Assembly (NCBI RefSeq): GCF_006546625.1
Contig: NZ_VIAR01000004.1
Coordinates: 186,001-250,000 of the forward strand
DNA from: Haloflavibacter putidus
GTDB lineage: Bacteria; Bacteroidota; Bacteroidia; Flavobacteriales; Flavobacteriaceae
Direction of reading: 5' to 3'
Length of the DNA stretch: 64,000 bases
Program-made: the position numbers and the translations under genes
The notes under the pieces: generated by a model
What the model was told of the DNA's origin: nothing
Databases searched by the model: none
Seen by the model: the letters and a program-made list of their open reading frames with translations, nothing else
Shown: positions 13,474-22,424 of the stretch, one piece after another
Layout: each line of letters opens with the position of its first letter
Position numbering within the stretch: the first letter of the stretch is position 1

Positions 13474-14811
13474 TTACAGCAAACCTCTTGCTTTAATTTC
13501 TAAATATTTATTAATGGTATTGATGCTAAGCTCTTTTGGCTTGCTAAAAATAGCTTGAATGCCATGTTTTTGCAGCAAATGCAGCATTTTCTTTTTATCT
13601 TGTCTAAACTCTCCCGCAATGGTTTTCTCGTAAATTTCGGGGAGCGTTTTTGGTTCTTGCTCGCTTAGTTTTTCCATTTCTGTATTTTCAAAAAACACTA
13701 CCAGTAATAAATGCTTTTTAGAAATGGCTTTTAGATAAGGCAACTGTCGTTCTAAAGCGCCAATATGTTCAAAATTGGTATACAATAAAAGTAAACTGCG
13801 TTGTTTTACTTTTTGCTGAATACCGGCGTAAAGCAAACCAAAATCACTATCCATAAACTTGGTTTGTATATTGTATAAGCCGTTTAAAATGCGTTGCAGA
13901 TGCGTTTTTTTATTTTGTGCATTTACAAAATCGCCTATTTGGTTAGAAAACGTAAACATGCCAATTTTATCGTCTTTTTTTAAGGCAATATTGGCAAAAG
14001 CTAAACTGGAGTTGATAGCATAATCTAAAAGGCTTAAATTTTCGAAAGGCATCTGCATAACCCGCCCGGTGTCTATCAAGCAATAAATTGGCTGCGATTT
14101 TTCGTCTTGGAATTGGTTTACCATCAACTCGCCATGTTTGGCCGTGGCTTTCCAGTTTACGGTTCTAATGTCATCGCCTTGCACATATTCTTTTATTTGT
14201 TCAAACTCCATTGTGTGCCCAATTCGTCTTATTTTTTTGAGGCCGCTGTGTGTTAATTTTTTATCGAAAGCTAAAAAGTCGTACTTTCTCATTTGTATAA
14301 AAGAAGGATAGACTTTTACCATTTGTTTTTTAGAAAAAGTATAGCGTCTTTTTATTAAACTTAAAGGAGTGGTGATATAGCAATTTAACTTTCCGAAAAA
14401 ATATTCGCCGCGTTCTACAGGAGTTAAATAGTATTGCGTTTTTTTCTTTTCGGAAGCTTCTAATCGTATACTTTTTTTAAAATCTCTTTTCTGAAATTGT
14501 ACCGGTATTTCGTCTATTAACACAGCATTAATACGAAACTTGTATTTATTTTGAAACCAAAGTACCACTGTATTGGCGTCTGCATTAGAAAATTTATCGG
14601 GTAAATTACGTTTTGCTTTAAAATTAGAACTTTGGTATAAAGCGCTGGCATCTGCCAACAGAATAATTGCAAATGCAAAAACTAAAAGCCAAATAAAAGG
14701 ATAAATTGCTGGTAGCCAAAACGACACCAAAAATAAAAACGAAATGCCTACCAAAACATAATAGACGTTTTGGTGTAAATAAAGCGATTTGAAAAAGCCT
14801 AACAGCTTCAT
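13474..14811 (-). CDS. DUF58 domain-containing protein
   Basis: This 445 aa protein has two transmembrane helices near the N-terminus, a beta-rich middle region and a C-terminal von Willebrand A-like domain. The DUF58 signature GDDIRTVNWKATAKHGELMV is followed by a degenerate MIDAS, YCLIDTGRVMQM. Its start overlaps the MoxR stop in a TAATG junction. DUF58 proteins work with MoxR AAA+ ATPases in envelope or protein-maturation systems, but no substrate is known. A TTCCGTAAAG word lies just past its 3' end (13460). Confidence 0.9.
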   Translation of the reverse strand: MKLLGFFKSLYLHQNVYYVLVGISFLFLVSFWLPAIYPFIWLLVFAFAIILLADASALYQSSNFKAKRNLPDKFSNADANTVVLWFQNKYKFRINAVLIDEIPVQFQKRDFKKSIRLEASEKKKTQYYLTPVERGEYFFGKLNCYITTPLSLIKRRYTFSKKQMVKVYPSFIQMRKYDFLAFDKKLTHSGLKKIRRIGHTMEFEQIKEYVQGDDIRTVNWKATAKHGELMVNQFQDEKSQPIYCLIDTGRVMQMPFENLSLLDYAINSSLAFANIALKKDDKIGMFTFSNQIGDFVNAQNKKTHLQRILNGLYNIQTKFMDSDFGLLYAGIQQKVKQRSLLLLYTNFEHIGALERQLPYLKAISKKHLLLVVFFENTEMEKLSEQEPKTLPEIYEKTIAGEFRQDKKKMLHLLQKHGIQAIFSKPKELSINTINKYLEIKARGLL

Positions 14812-15809
14812 TATCTAGGAATTTCTACAGATTGGGTAATCATTTCTATAACCTGCTCGGGTTTTATACCTTCCATCTCGCGTTCGGGCGCCAGTAAAAT
14901 ACGATGGCTTAAAACCGGATTTAAAGCTTTTTTTACGTCTTCCGGAGTTACAAAATCTCTGGCTTGTATAGCTGCAAAAACTTTAGCGGCACGCATTATA
15001 GCAATACTTGCGCGTGGCGAAGCTCCTAAAAATAAATGCGGATGATTTCTGGTTTTGTCTACAATTGCAGCAATATAGTTTAGAATCTTAGGCTCTATTT
15101 TTATTTCGTGTATTTGGGTTTTAAATTTCTGAAGCAATTCCGGCGAAAGCACGGGTTCTACCATTTCTGTAGCCTCTTTTGCTTTACGCTGATGATGCGA
15201 TTCTAAAATTTTAATTTCTTCTTCTAAAGAAGGATAGGCTACATTTATTTTAAATAAAAACCTATCTAATTGTGCTTCGGGCAGAGCATACGTACCTTCT
15301 TGTTCTATTGGGTTTTGTGTGGCCAAAACCATAAAGGGTTTTTGCATTGTGTGGCGTTTGCTGTCTATGGTTATTTGGCGTTCTTCCATAACTTCAAAAA
15401 GAGCAGCTTGGGTTTTTGCCGGCGCGCGGTTAATCTCGTCTATTAAAATGATATTAGAAAAAATAGGGCCGGGCTTAAACTCAAATTCAGAGGCTTGGTT
15501 AAGCACAGATGTTCCTAAAATATCACTGGGCATCAAATCTGGCGTAAATTGAATTCGACTAAAATTAGTTTGTACAGATTTTGCAAAAAGTTTGGCGGTT
15601 ATGGTTTTGGCAATTCCGGGTACGCCTTCTATCAAAACGTGACCGTCTGCCAACATTCCTACAATTAACAGCTCTACAAAATCTTTTTGACCAATAATTA
15701 CATTTGCCAATTGTTTTTTTAAATTTTCCACGGCTTGTTGCAATTCTTCTAGCGGGATGCGCGAATCAAAATTAATATTACCGGTGCTTTGGCTTTCTTC
15801 TGTTTTCAT
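14811..15809 (-). CDS. MoxR-family AAA+ ATPase
   Basis: This 332 aa cytoplasmic ATPase has Walker A GVPGIAKT at residues 62-69, Walker B IILIDEINRAPAKTQ at about 120-134, sensor 1 MVLATQNPIEQEGTY, and a C-terminal lid with GASPRASIA as sensor 2. These are the MoxR hallmarks. It is coupled by TAATG overlaps to both the upstream DUF4350 and downstream DUF58 genes. The pair is expected to act as a chaperone-like motor with a VWA-type partner at the membrane. Confidence 0.94.
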   Translation of the reverse strand: MKTEESQSTGNINFDSRIPLEELQQAVENLKKQLANVIIGQKDFVELLIVGMLADGHVLIEGVPGIAKTITAKLFAKSVQTNFSRIQFTPDLMPSDILGTSVLNQASEFEFKPGPIFSNIILIDEINRAPAKTQAALFEVMEERQITIDSKRHTMQKPFMVLATQNPIEQEGTYALPEAQLDRFLFKINVAYPSLEEEIKILESHHQRKAKEATEMVEPVLSPELLQKFKTQIHEIKIEPKILNYIAAIVDKTRNHPHLFLGASPRASIAIMRAAKVFAAIQARDFVTPEDVKKALNPVLSHRILLAPEREMEGIKPEQVIEMITQSVEIPR

Positions 15810-17014
15810 TAGATTTGTTTTTTAAATTTTATTATTTGTTGCGTTAGCAATTGCAATTGGTCTTGGTTTATTGACTGAGCAGTTTTTATCTTTTCTATCA
15901 AACCGAATAATTTATTTGTCAGCTCACTATCTACACCGGTTTGCGAGGCTATTTTTGTACTATCTATTTTGCTGTCTTTGTTTATTTCTAAACGAAATTC
16001 TTCTCGTAAATAAGCGTAAAACTGATTTATTTGCTTTTCGGCAATTTCTTTGTGCTTTTTTTGCTCCAGATACATTCCGGCAATGGTGCGGGTATACTCG
16101 TAACTACGGTTTTGTAAGGCTTTTACTACCGGAATGCTTTTTTGCTTGCGTTTTCCTTCAAAATAAATAAATAAAAGCGCTCCCAATAATACCGTGTAAT
16201 AGGCCCATTTTAAATAGCGGTTATTTAGCAGAATATACAACGGCGAGGTTTGAATGGTTTTTCCGCTTTTGTAATAATTATCCCAAAATAAGCTTTGCTG
16301 CGGAGATAAATAGGCCAAAGCATTTTTTGCATACCTATAATTATCTTCGGCTAGCATAAAATAATTACTGAACAATTCTGGATTGCTGTGCATTAGAATT
16401 TTTCCTTCCCCGAAAGGGGCTTCTAAAAAGTTTACCAAAGAGTCTTTTAAATTCTTGTTTTCTAACCGAAGCGATGCAAGTCCCAATATCTTATGCTTGC
16501 TGGTATCTATTTTACTGAAATAAACTAACTCTTTTTCTTTTTTAAAGGCAAAAGCTTTTTCTGCTTTTAGCTCCGGATTACTAAAATTAAAATAGGGGAG
16601 GGTTTTTACTTTGTTAAGCGAGCGCTTGGTTTTTACTTCCAATTGCAAGGTGTCTAAAAGTGTGGTAGAAAAATTGTTGGCTGCCAGAAATAGAGTATTG
16701 CCGTTTTCTACCCAATTTAGCATTTTGCTCAACTCGGCTTTATCTAAAAATAAATTGTTGTTCAAAAAGAAATAATTTCCCGCTAAACTCTCGTGCTTTT
16801 GTAAAAATTGGTAAGGCGGATTGTTTACTTCTTCTAAGGTAAAATTGCTTTCTTTTAAACTTTCGTAAAGAACCAAACTGCCCAACGGAATTTTATCTGT
16901 CTTGGCATAGCTGGGATACCAATTTATGGGAGTTGGTTTGCTGGCTTCCAGATAAAAGATAAAACCTAAAACCAAAAGAAACCCAACTAATAAAAGTTTG
17001 TATGTTTTACCCAT
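15809..17014 (-). CDS. DUF4350 domain-containing membrane protein
   Basis: This 401 aa protein has an N-terminal membrane helix (LLLVGFLLVLGFIFYL), then a domain likely outside the cytoplasm starting WYPSYAKTDKIPLGSLVLYE that fits DUF4350. A second transmembrane helix lies at about residues 272-290, with a cytoplasmic tail rich in Lys and Gln. It overlaps the DUF4129 gene by 8 bp upstream and MoxR by one base downstream. The position between DUF4129 and MoxR is the standard order of this flavobacterial array. Confidence 0.8.
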   Translation of the reverse strand: MGKTYKLLLVGFLLVLGFIFYLEASKPTPINWYPSYAKTDKIPLGSLVLYESLKESNFTLEEVNNPPYQFLQKHESLAGNYFFLNNNLFLDKAELSKMLNWVENGNTLFLAANNFSTTLLDTLQLEVKTKRSLNKVKTLPYFNFSNPELKAEKAFAFKKEKELVYFSKIDTSKHKILGLASLRLENKNLKDSLVNFLEAPFGEGKILMHSNPELFSNYFMLAEDNYRYAKNALAYLSPQQSLFWDNYYKSGKTIQTSPLYILLNNRYLKWAYYTVLLGALLFIYFEGKRKQKSIPVVKALQNRSYEYTRTIAGMYLEQKKHKEIAEKQINQFYAYLREEFRLEINKDSKIDSTKIASQTGVDSELTNKLFGLIEKIKTAQSINQDQLQLLTQQIIKFKKQI

Positions 17015-17753
17015 GCGAAGCTTGATTTAAAGTAGTTTCTATTTTTTTAAAATCAACTTCTGCCATCTTATATTGGTTATGGTTTACCGTAAAATCGCCG
17101 TACCAAATATATTCATACAAATGCGTAATGCTGTAAAACTGTTGTTGCAATTTTTTCGACTCAATTTCTGCCAGGTAATCTGTATTGGTTTTTTGGTATT
17201 GGTAATCTATATAATCGTTTTCTTTTAGCTTTTTTAAAATTAGTAAATAATAGTACCGCACCGCCAAACGATAATTGTTATTTTCTAAAGCCCTGCTAAT
17301 TAAACTTTTTATATCGTCTTTTTCTATAATTTTTTCTTCTTCGCTTAAAAAGGTTTTTCCTTTGGCTTTACTTTCTAAAAAGTCTTTACCGGGATTGGCT
17401 TTTACAAAAAGATAAATTGCAAAACCTACAATAGTCAATAAAATTAGATAGGGTAAATAGCTTACTAAAAAAGCAATAAAACTTCCGGCTTTAATATCGC
17501 CAAAAAGCCATTGCCAAAAACTCATCCAGATTTGACCAAGCCAGTTTTTAAAACTTTCCCACCAATCTACAGCCGTATCTGCCGCTTCATAATTAAAAGC
17601 TTTATCTATTTTGTAGCCAATAAAATCTTTGGCTTCAAAAGAAACAGGTTGCAAATGCGCTTGCCGGTCATAGTGTAAACTATCTGGAGAGACTTGTGCG
17701 CTAATAGCGGAAAGTTTCAGTAAAAACAATAAAATTACAACTACCTGTTTCAT
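17007..17753 (-). CDS. DUF4129 domain-containing membrane protein
   Basis: This 248 aa protein has a signal peptide (LLKLSAISAQ), a short extracytoplasmic part, one transmembrane helix at about residues 91-115 and a cytoplasmic C-terminal region. The stretch SRALENNNYRLAVRYYYLLI with the following KLKEND is the DUF4129 signature. It is 6 bp after the upstream membrane-protein gene, so it is cotranscribed. Function is unknown beyond membership of the MoxR array. Confidence 0.82.
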   Translation of the reverse strand: MKQVVVILLFLLKLSAISAQVSPDSLHYDRQAHLQPVSFEAKDFIGYKIDKAFNYEAADTAVDWWESFKNWLGQIWMSFWQWLFGDIKAGSFIAFLVSYLPYLILLTIVGFAIYLFVKANPGKDFLESKAKGKTFLSEEEKIIEKDDIKSLISRALENNNYRLAVRYYYLLILKKLKENDYIDYQYQKTNTDYLAEIESKKLQQQFYSITHLYEYIWYGDFTVNHNQYKMAEVDFKKIETTLNQASHG

Positions 17754-17759
17754 ATTTTT

Positions 17760-18656
17760 TTATTCGCCAATCTTGCTTATATCTTCGTAAGTACCGGTAG
17801 CATTTTTCTTTTCGTCCAGGTTAAAGTAAATAAAAACAGTACTTATCACTACAATAATATACACGATATATTGTGCCGCACTGCTTAAGACCGAAAGGCT
17901 TAAATAAACCCAATCAAACATAAAAGAGGTGTCTGCCATACTGCCTTCTTTTGCCAGTGTAAATACTTTTATAAACGAGTAAATTATAGCTGGTACCTGA
18001 AAAATTATATTTATTAAATAATATAATAACATCATTACTACCAGGGTTAAAAAGCTAATCCACCAGTTGTTTTTAACTAAACTAAAACTGTATGAAATAC
18101 TTTCGCCAATACTATAATTTTTAAAAATTTTTATAGAATAGACCAAAGCTAAGGGAACGGCAATAAAAATACCCGGAATAATAAACAGGGTTAAACCGAA
18201 AAATATGAAAATACTTACCAAAAACCCAAGTCCCAAAAATTGCGGCCATTGTTTGTTTAGGCTATTTCCTACTTCTGTTTTGTCTATTTTTCCGTCGTTA
18301 TTTATATAACTTTTTATAATTAAATTTATCGTGCCAAACAGCATAGCGTTGTATACCCAAGCACTGAACAATAAAAAAATTATTCCAATTAAAACACTGG
18401 AGAAAAACCCCGAAGCATTACCGGAGCTCGCCGCGCTAGTATCTAAAACACTTAAAAAATCTTGACCGGATTTTGCTGTGGTAAACACATAAAAACCCAT
18501 TGCAAATATCAATACCAAATAAGCCGGACCAACATAGGTAAAAAGTGTTTTTAATAAGCTTTTGTAGTTTTCTCGTATAAAGCCAAAAGTATCTCCTAAG
18601 ACTTCGCCCAGTTCACGTTCTCGCTTAAAGCGGATTTTTTTATTGGTCTGATTCAT
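17760..18656 (-). CDS. polytopic membrane protein of the MoxR array, family not certain
   Basis: This 298 aa protein has a charged start (KKIRFKRERELGEVLGDTFG) and six or so transmembrane segments. It contains FLGLGFLVSIFIFFG and FIIPGIFIAVPLALV, features reminiscent of glycerophosphodiester phosphodiesterase membrane-domain proteins. No catalytic motif is seen. It overlaps the SpoIIM gene by 17 bp upstream and lies 6 bp before the DUF4129 gene. Conserved position in the array suggests a structural or substrate-binding partner. Confidence 0.7.
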   Translation of the reverse strand: MNQTNKKIRFKRERELGEVLGDTFGFIRENYKSLLKTLFTYVGPAYLVLIFAMGFYVFTTAKSGQDFLSVLDTSAASSGNASGFFSSVLIGIIFLLFSAWVYNAMLFGTINLIIKSYINNDGKIDKTEVGNSLNKQWPQFLGLGFLVSIFIFFGLTLFIIPGIFIAVPLALVYSIKIFKNYSIGESISYSFSLVKNNWWISFLTLVVMMLLYYLINIIFQVPAIIYSFIKVFTLAKEGSMADTSFMFDWVYLSLSVLSSAAQYIVYIIVVISTVFIYFNLDEKKNATGTYEDISKIGE

Positions 18657-19614
18657 TTTTTAAAGTTTGTTGGTATAAATAGCGTGGATAAATTACGTAA
18701 TAAAATAAAATAAAAGCCAAAGAACTACCTATTATAAAAATAGAAAGCCAATCTGGCATGTGCGTAAGACGGGTAACAAAACCTTCTAAAAATCCGGCTA
18801 TAATAAAGAAAGGAATAGTGCTAACCACTATTTTTATTCCGTTTTTTACCCCGTTTATAAAAGATTGTAATCTAGTATAAGTGCCCGGAAACAAAATGCT
18901 TTTGCCAACTACAAGTCCCGCACAACCGGCTACTATAATTACAGAAATTTCTATCGTGCCATGAATCCAAATAGTTCTAACAGACTCCCACAGCAATCCT
19001 TGTTCATGGAAAAAATATTGAAAAGCGCCCAGCATTACCGCATTTTGCATAAGCGAAAAGACAGTGCCCAAGCCAACTAAAATTCCCAATACAAAAGTAA
19101 TTAAAGCTACTTTTATATTATTTACCGTAATGCCCAAAAACATATCTACTTCGCCCATTTTTTTGTAAACGGCCATCGGGTCGTTGTTGGCAATATTATC
19201 TAAGGTCATATTTACATAAGCATCACCCATAATAGCCCGAACAAATGCGGTATCTGTAGCTGCAGAATAAGCGCCGATAATACTAAAACCGGCAAAAATT
19301 AAGAATGCAATTAAAAGTTCTTTTTGAAAACTATAAAAAAACAACGGAAAATCTTTACTGAAAAAAGACCAAAAGCGTTTTTTAGATTCTTTTTTGGTCT
19401 TATAAATCTTTTGGTGTGCTTCTCGCGCCAGTTTGTTTAGATATTGCGTAGTATTACTTTGCGGATAAAAAGTTTGCGCAAAACTAAGATGGTCAGAAAT
19501 TTCTAAATACAACGAAGAAAGCTCATCTGGTGAAATTTTTATATTATTGTGCAATACATTTTCAAATTTTAACCATTTGTCCTTATTTTGTCGTACAAAA
19601 ACCGCCTCGCGCAT
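18640..19614 (-). CDS. stage II sporulation protein M (SpoIIM)-family membrane protein
   Basis: I place the start at Met 19614 (MREAVFVRQNKDKW), because homologues I recall begin this way; the ATG at 19638 adds eight poorly conserved residues. This gives a 324 aa protein with a soluble N-terminal helical part and six or so transmembrane segments containing VNNIKVALITFVLGI and FHEQGLLWESVRTIWIHGTIEIS. These are the SpoIIM/DUF95 hallmarks. The organism is not a spore former; in Bacteroidota this gene goes with RDD and MoxR genes. It is divergent from the RDD gene with only 37 bp between starts. Confidence 0.85.
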   Translation of the reverse strand: MREAVFVRQNKDKWLKFENVLHNNIKISPDELSSLYLEISDHLSFAQTFYPQSNTTQYLNKLAREAHQKIYKTKKESKKRFWSFFSKDFPLFFYSFQKELLIAFLIFAGFSIIGAYSAATDTAFVRAIMGDAYVNMTLDNIANNDPMAVYKKMGEVDMFLGITVNNIKVALITFVLGILVGLGTVFSLMQNAVMLGAFQYFFHEQGLLWESVRTIWIHGTIEISVIIVAGCAGLVVGKSILFPGTYTRLQSFINGVKNGIKIVVSTIPFFIIAGFLEGFVTRLTHMPDWLSIFIIGSSLAFILFYYVIYPRYLYQQTLKNESDQ

Positions 19615-19651
19615 ATTAGTTGTATTATAGCTCGTCAAAGAAACATATTTA

Positions 19652-20365
19652 ATGGATAATTTTCAAATAGAAACCGCGCAAAATGTTAAGATAAAGCAAA
19701 ATGTTGCTAACATTGGCGACAGAATACTGGCTTTTTTAATAGATGTTTTAATTCTGTTTGCTTTCGAAACCGTTTTGGTGCTGGCATTGAGAGGTATGGA
19801 TGTAAACCTTTCAGAAAAATGGATGATGATTTTGGTTTTTGGACTTCCGGTTTTTTTATACCATCTACTGTGGGAAAGTTTTAATAACGGTCAATCTCCG
19901 GGAAAAGCCGTAATAAAAATTAAAGTGGTAAAATTAGACGGCAGTAAACCTTCATTTTTTAATTATCTGGTGCGTTGGTTGCTTCGCATTATAGATATTA
20001 GCATTACATCGGGAGCGGTTGCAATTGTTACTATTTTGCTTAGCGGAAGAGGCCAGCGCTTAGGAGATTTGGCGGCACAAACTACTGTAATTTCTGAACG
20101 GGATTCCAGTTCGTTTCATAAAACTTTGTTGGTAGATATTCCGCCAGATTATTCGCCACATTATCCGCAAGTCACAATTTTTTCCGATAAGGACATACAA
20201 AGCATAAAAAATATTTTTACGGAAGCTAAACGCAATCGCAATAATGCTGTAATTTTGGCGCTGCATAGACAAGTTACCAAAAAACTGGAAGTCGAGCCAA
20301 AAGAGAAACCAGTAATCTTTATAGAAAAAGTAATTACAGATTATAACTTCTATACGCAACAATAG
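19652..20365 (+). CDS. RDD family membrane protein
   Basis: This 237 aa protein has the RDD motif variants VANIGDRILAFLIDVLILF and WESFNNGQSPGKAVIKIKVV. RWLLRIIDI and GRGQRLGDLAAQTTVI follow, then a long cytoplasmic tail. RDD proteins are implicated in cation antiport or in assembly with SpoIIM partners. It is divergent from the SpoIIM gene and 5 bp ahead of the TRIC-type channel gene, with which it is probably cotranscribed. Confidence 0.9.
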   Translation: MDNFQIETAQNVKIKQNVANIGDRILAFLIDVLILFAFETVLVLALRGMDVNLSEKWMMILVFGLPVFLYHLLWESFNNGQSPGKAVIKIKVVKLDGSKPSFFNYLVRWLLRIIDISITSGAVAIVTILLSGRGQRLGDLAAQTTVISERDSSSFHKTLLVDIPPDYSPHYPQVTIFSDKDIQSIKNIFTEAKRNRNNAVILALHRQVTKKLEVEPKEKPVIFIEKVITDYNFYTQQ

Positions 20366-20370
20366 TACAG

Positions 20371-21000
20371 ATGAATTATTTATTATTTTTAGACATCTTA
20401 GGAGTAATCGCTTTTTCTATATCTGGCGTTTTGGCTTCTATGAACAAGCGTATGGATGTATTTGGTATCTTGATTATTGCCTTTGTAACTTCTGTTGGTG
20501 GTGGTACTTTACGCGATATTCTAATTGGTTTTCCGGTTGCCTGGATGCGCAATTTGGTATATGTGCACGTTATTATTGCAACGGTTATTTTTGCAATAGT
20601 TTTCCGCAAAAAATTGGTTTATTTTAGACGTTCACTATTTTTATTTGATACTATAGGGATTGGCCTTTATACCGTTTTAGGTATAGAAAAAGGTTTAGCA
20701 GCCGGCTTTCCTGCAATTATTTGTATAGCTATTGGCACAATGACGGCTTGTTTTGGCGGCGTAATAAGAGATATTTTGTGTAACGATATTCCGGTTATAT
20801 TTCGGCATAAAGAAATTTATGCTACGGCTTGTATTTTAGGTGGGTTGGTTTATTTTTTACTGTTGTATACCAGTTTAGAAGATTTTTGGGTGTTTACTAT
20901 CTCTGGCTTGGTGGTTATGATTATGCGCACGTTGGCTGTAATCTTTAAACTGCGTTTGCCGTCTGTCTATAAACAAGAAGATATTAGTCCAAAACTTTAA
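20371..21000 (+). CDS. trimeric intracellular cation channel (TRIC) family / YadS-like membrane protein
   Basis: This 209 aa protein has seven hydrophobic segments and two inverted-repeat-like motifs: GVLASMNKRMDVFGI with VGGGTLRDIL in the first half, and GMTA..-type TACFGGVIRDIL in the second. The GGG/GG-x-x-RD pairs are the UPF0126/TRIC signature. Prokaryotic members form cation-permeable trimers. Its end overlaps the end of the convergent cyclophilin gene by 17 bp. Confidence 0.88.
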   Translation: MNYLLFLDILGVIAFSISGVLASMNKRMDVFGILIIAFVTSVGGGTLRDILIGFPVAWMRNLVYVHVIIATVIFAIVFRKKLVYFRRSLFLFDTIGIGLYTVLGIEKGLAAGFPAIICIAIGTMTACFGGVIRDILCNDIPVIFRHKEIYATACILGGLVYFLLLYTSLEDFWVFTISGLVVMIMRTLAVIFKLRLPSVYKQEDISPKL

Positions 21001-21742
21001 TGTCTATATCTACATTTTCTCGTGGCCATTCTTTGTCATCTACTTCTACTTGTGCAATTTTGTCAACCACATCCATTCCGCTAATAACGCGACCAAAAAC
21101 CGTATGTTCGTTATCTATATGATGTGCGCCGCGCTCACCTTGCACGATATAAAACTCAAACGGACTGGAAGCATTGCTAACGTTTTGTTCGCTATATTTT
21201 GCCGCGCCAAACGCGCCTCTGGTATGCGTATGTCCGGCTTCAAACTCGCTTGGTATTAAAAAAGAGCCAACTTTACTTCTAATTTTACTAGCAGCAGTAC
21301 GATCGCTGTTGCCGCCTTGAATTACAAAATTTTTAGAAACCCTATGAAAAAAAGTAGCGTCAAAATATCCCATTTTTACTAAACGTATAAAATTAGCGCG
21401 GTGCAAGGGCGTATCCTTATAGAGTTGCACTTTTATATCTCCAAACGGTGTTTCTATAAATACTTTTGTTTCGGGGTTTTCTTTACCATATTTCGTAAGA
21501 AAAGGTATGAGTTCTTCTTGTTCTATGGTTTTTATAGCGGCAATATCTACCTTACTTTTTCCCCCGGCAGGGATTTTTATACTATTTAAAATACTATCGG
21601 TACGTTTTTCTTGTTCGGCTTGTTTTTTTTCTTTTAAAATTTTCTTCTTTTCGGGAGCAGTATTTTTAGTATCTTCACAACTGCACATTCCCAAAAAAAA
21701 TAAAATGCTAATTACCGGTATAATGAATTTTAGTGATGACAT
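20984..21742 (-). CDS. cyclophilin-type peptidyl-prolyl isomerase lipoprotein
   Basis: This 252 aa protein has a lipoprotein signal (FFLGMC or MCSC), a charged linker rich in Lys and Glu, and a cyclophilin domain from about residue 85. Visible motifs are TPLHRANFIRLVKMGYFDATFFHRV, read here as FHRV followed by FVIQGG, and GVISGMDVV near the end in the form FGRVISGMDVV. It should fold proteins in the periplasm. Its 3' end overlaps the TRIC gene, and its 5' end overlaps the start of the divergent Nudix gene, which leaves no free promoter space upstream. Confidence 0.9.
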   Translation of the reverse strand: MSSLKFIIPVISILFFLGMCSCEDTKNTAPEKKKILKEKKQAEQEKRTDSILNSIKIPAGGKSKVDIAAIKTIEQEELIPFLTKYGKENPETKVFIETPFGDIKVQLYKDTPLHRANFIRLVKMGYFDATFFHRVSKNFVIQGGNSDRTAASKIRSKVGSFLIPSEFEAGHTHTRGAFGAAKYSEQNVSNASSPFEFYIVQGERGAHHIDNEHTVFGRVISGMDVVDKIAQVEVDDKEWPRENVDIDIKVLD

Positions 21743-22377
21743 TTTCAGAGTTTAAAAAATATATTCCAAAAATAGAAAAAATAGATCTTTTTGGAGAGAA
21801 AGCACATTTAGAATTGTCGCCAAAGTTTCGTACCAACGAATTAAAGCAAATAAATTTTGCCGAAAAAAATCCTAAATATGCCGGGGTTATGGCACTTTTT
21901 TATCCAGATAAACATGCCGAAACCCGAATTGTACTAATTCTTAGAAAAACGTACAAGGGCGTTCACTCGGCACAAATTGGTTTTCCCGGTGGCAGGGCAG
22001 AGCACATAGATAAAGATTTACAAGAAACCGCTATACGCGAAACTTATGAAGAAGTTGGAGTGCAACCCTCTAATATTCAGGTGGTAAAAAAACTAACTAA
22101 AATATATATTCCGCCATCTAATTTTTGGGTACAACCATTTTTGGGACATTGCGAGCATACACCAAATTTTAAACGTCAAGAATCTGAAGTAGAACAAATT
22201 TTAGAAGTAAAACTCATAGATTTTTTAAAAAAAGAAAGTTTAACCTCCCAAAATGTTACTACCTCTTATGCCAAGAACGTAGAAGTTCCGGGTTTTCTAC
22301 TCAACCAGCACGTAGTTTGGGGTGCAACCGGAATGATGCTAAATGAAGTACGACTTTTGCTCAATAAAGTACTTTAA
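21736..22377 (+). CDS. Nudix hydrolase, CoA pyrophosphatase-like
   Basis: I use the ATG at 21736; a GTG three bases earlier is also in frame. The 213 aa protein has the extended CoA-pyrophosphatase motif: HSAQIGFPGGRAEHIDKD at about residues 77-94, followed by the Nudix core RETYEEVG at 101-108. The length fits the NudL/UPF0035 family, which cleaves CoA or short acyl-CoA to phosphopantetheine and 3',5'-ADP. It starts inside the first codons of the divergent cyclophilin gene. Its substrate preference is inferred from the motif only. Confidence 0.88.
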   Translation: MTFSEFKKYIPKIEKIDLFGEKAHLELSPKFRTNELKQINFAEKNPKYAGVMALFYPDKHAETRIVLILRKTYKGVHSAQIGFPGGRAEHIDKDLQETAIRETYEEVGVQPSNIQVVKKLTKIYIPPSNFWVQPFLGHCEHTPNFKRQESEVEQILEVKLIDFLKKESLTSQNVTTSYAKNVEVPGFLLNQHVVWGATGMMLNEVRLLLNKVL

Positions 22378-22381
22378 TGCG

Positions 22382-22397
22382 TAAATTTGTATATTTG
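22382..22397 (+). promoter_or_regulatory. tandem -7 boxes TAAATTTG and TATATTTG
   Basis: Two perfect TAnnTTTG boxes lie end to end (22382-22389 and 22390-22397), 27 bp before the acyltransferase ATG. Either or both could serve as its promoter, giving start sites 8 bp apart. Confidence 0.5.
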
Positions 22398-22424
22398 GCG
22401 GCTTTAAAAAACAGCAATTAACGT

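Noticed and set aside
18640-19614. Evidence for sporulation
   Set aside because: SpoIIM-family proteins occur with RDD and MoxR genes in non-sporulating Bacteroidota; no other sporulation gene is present.
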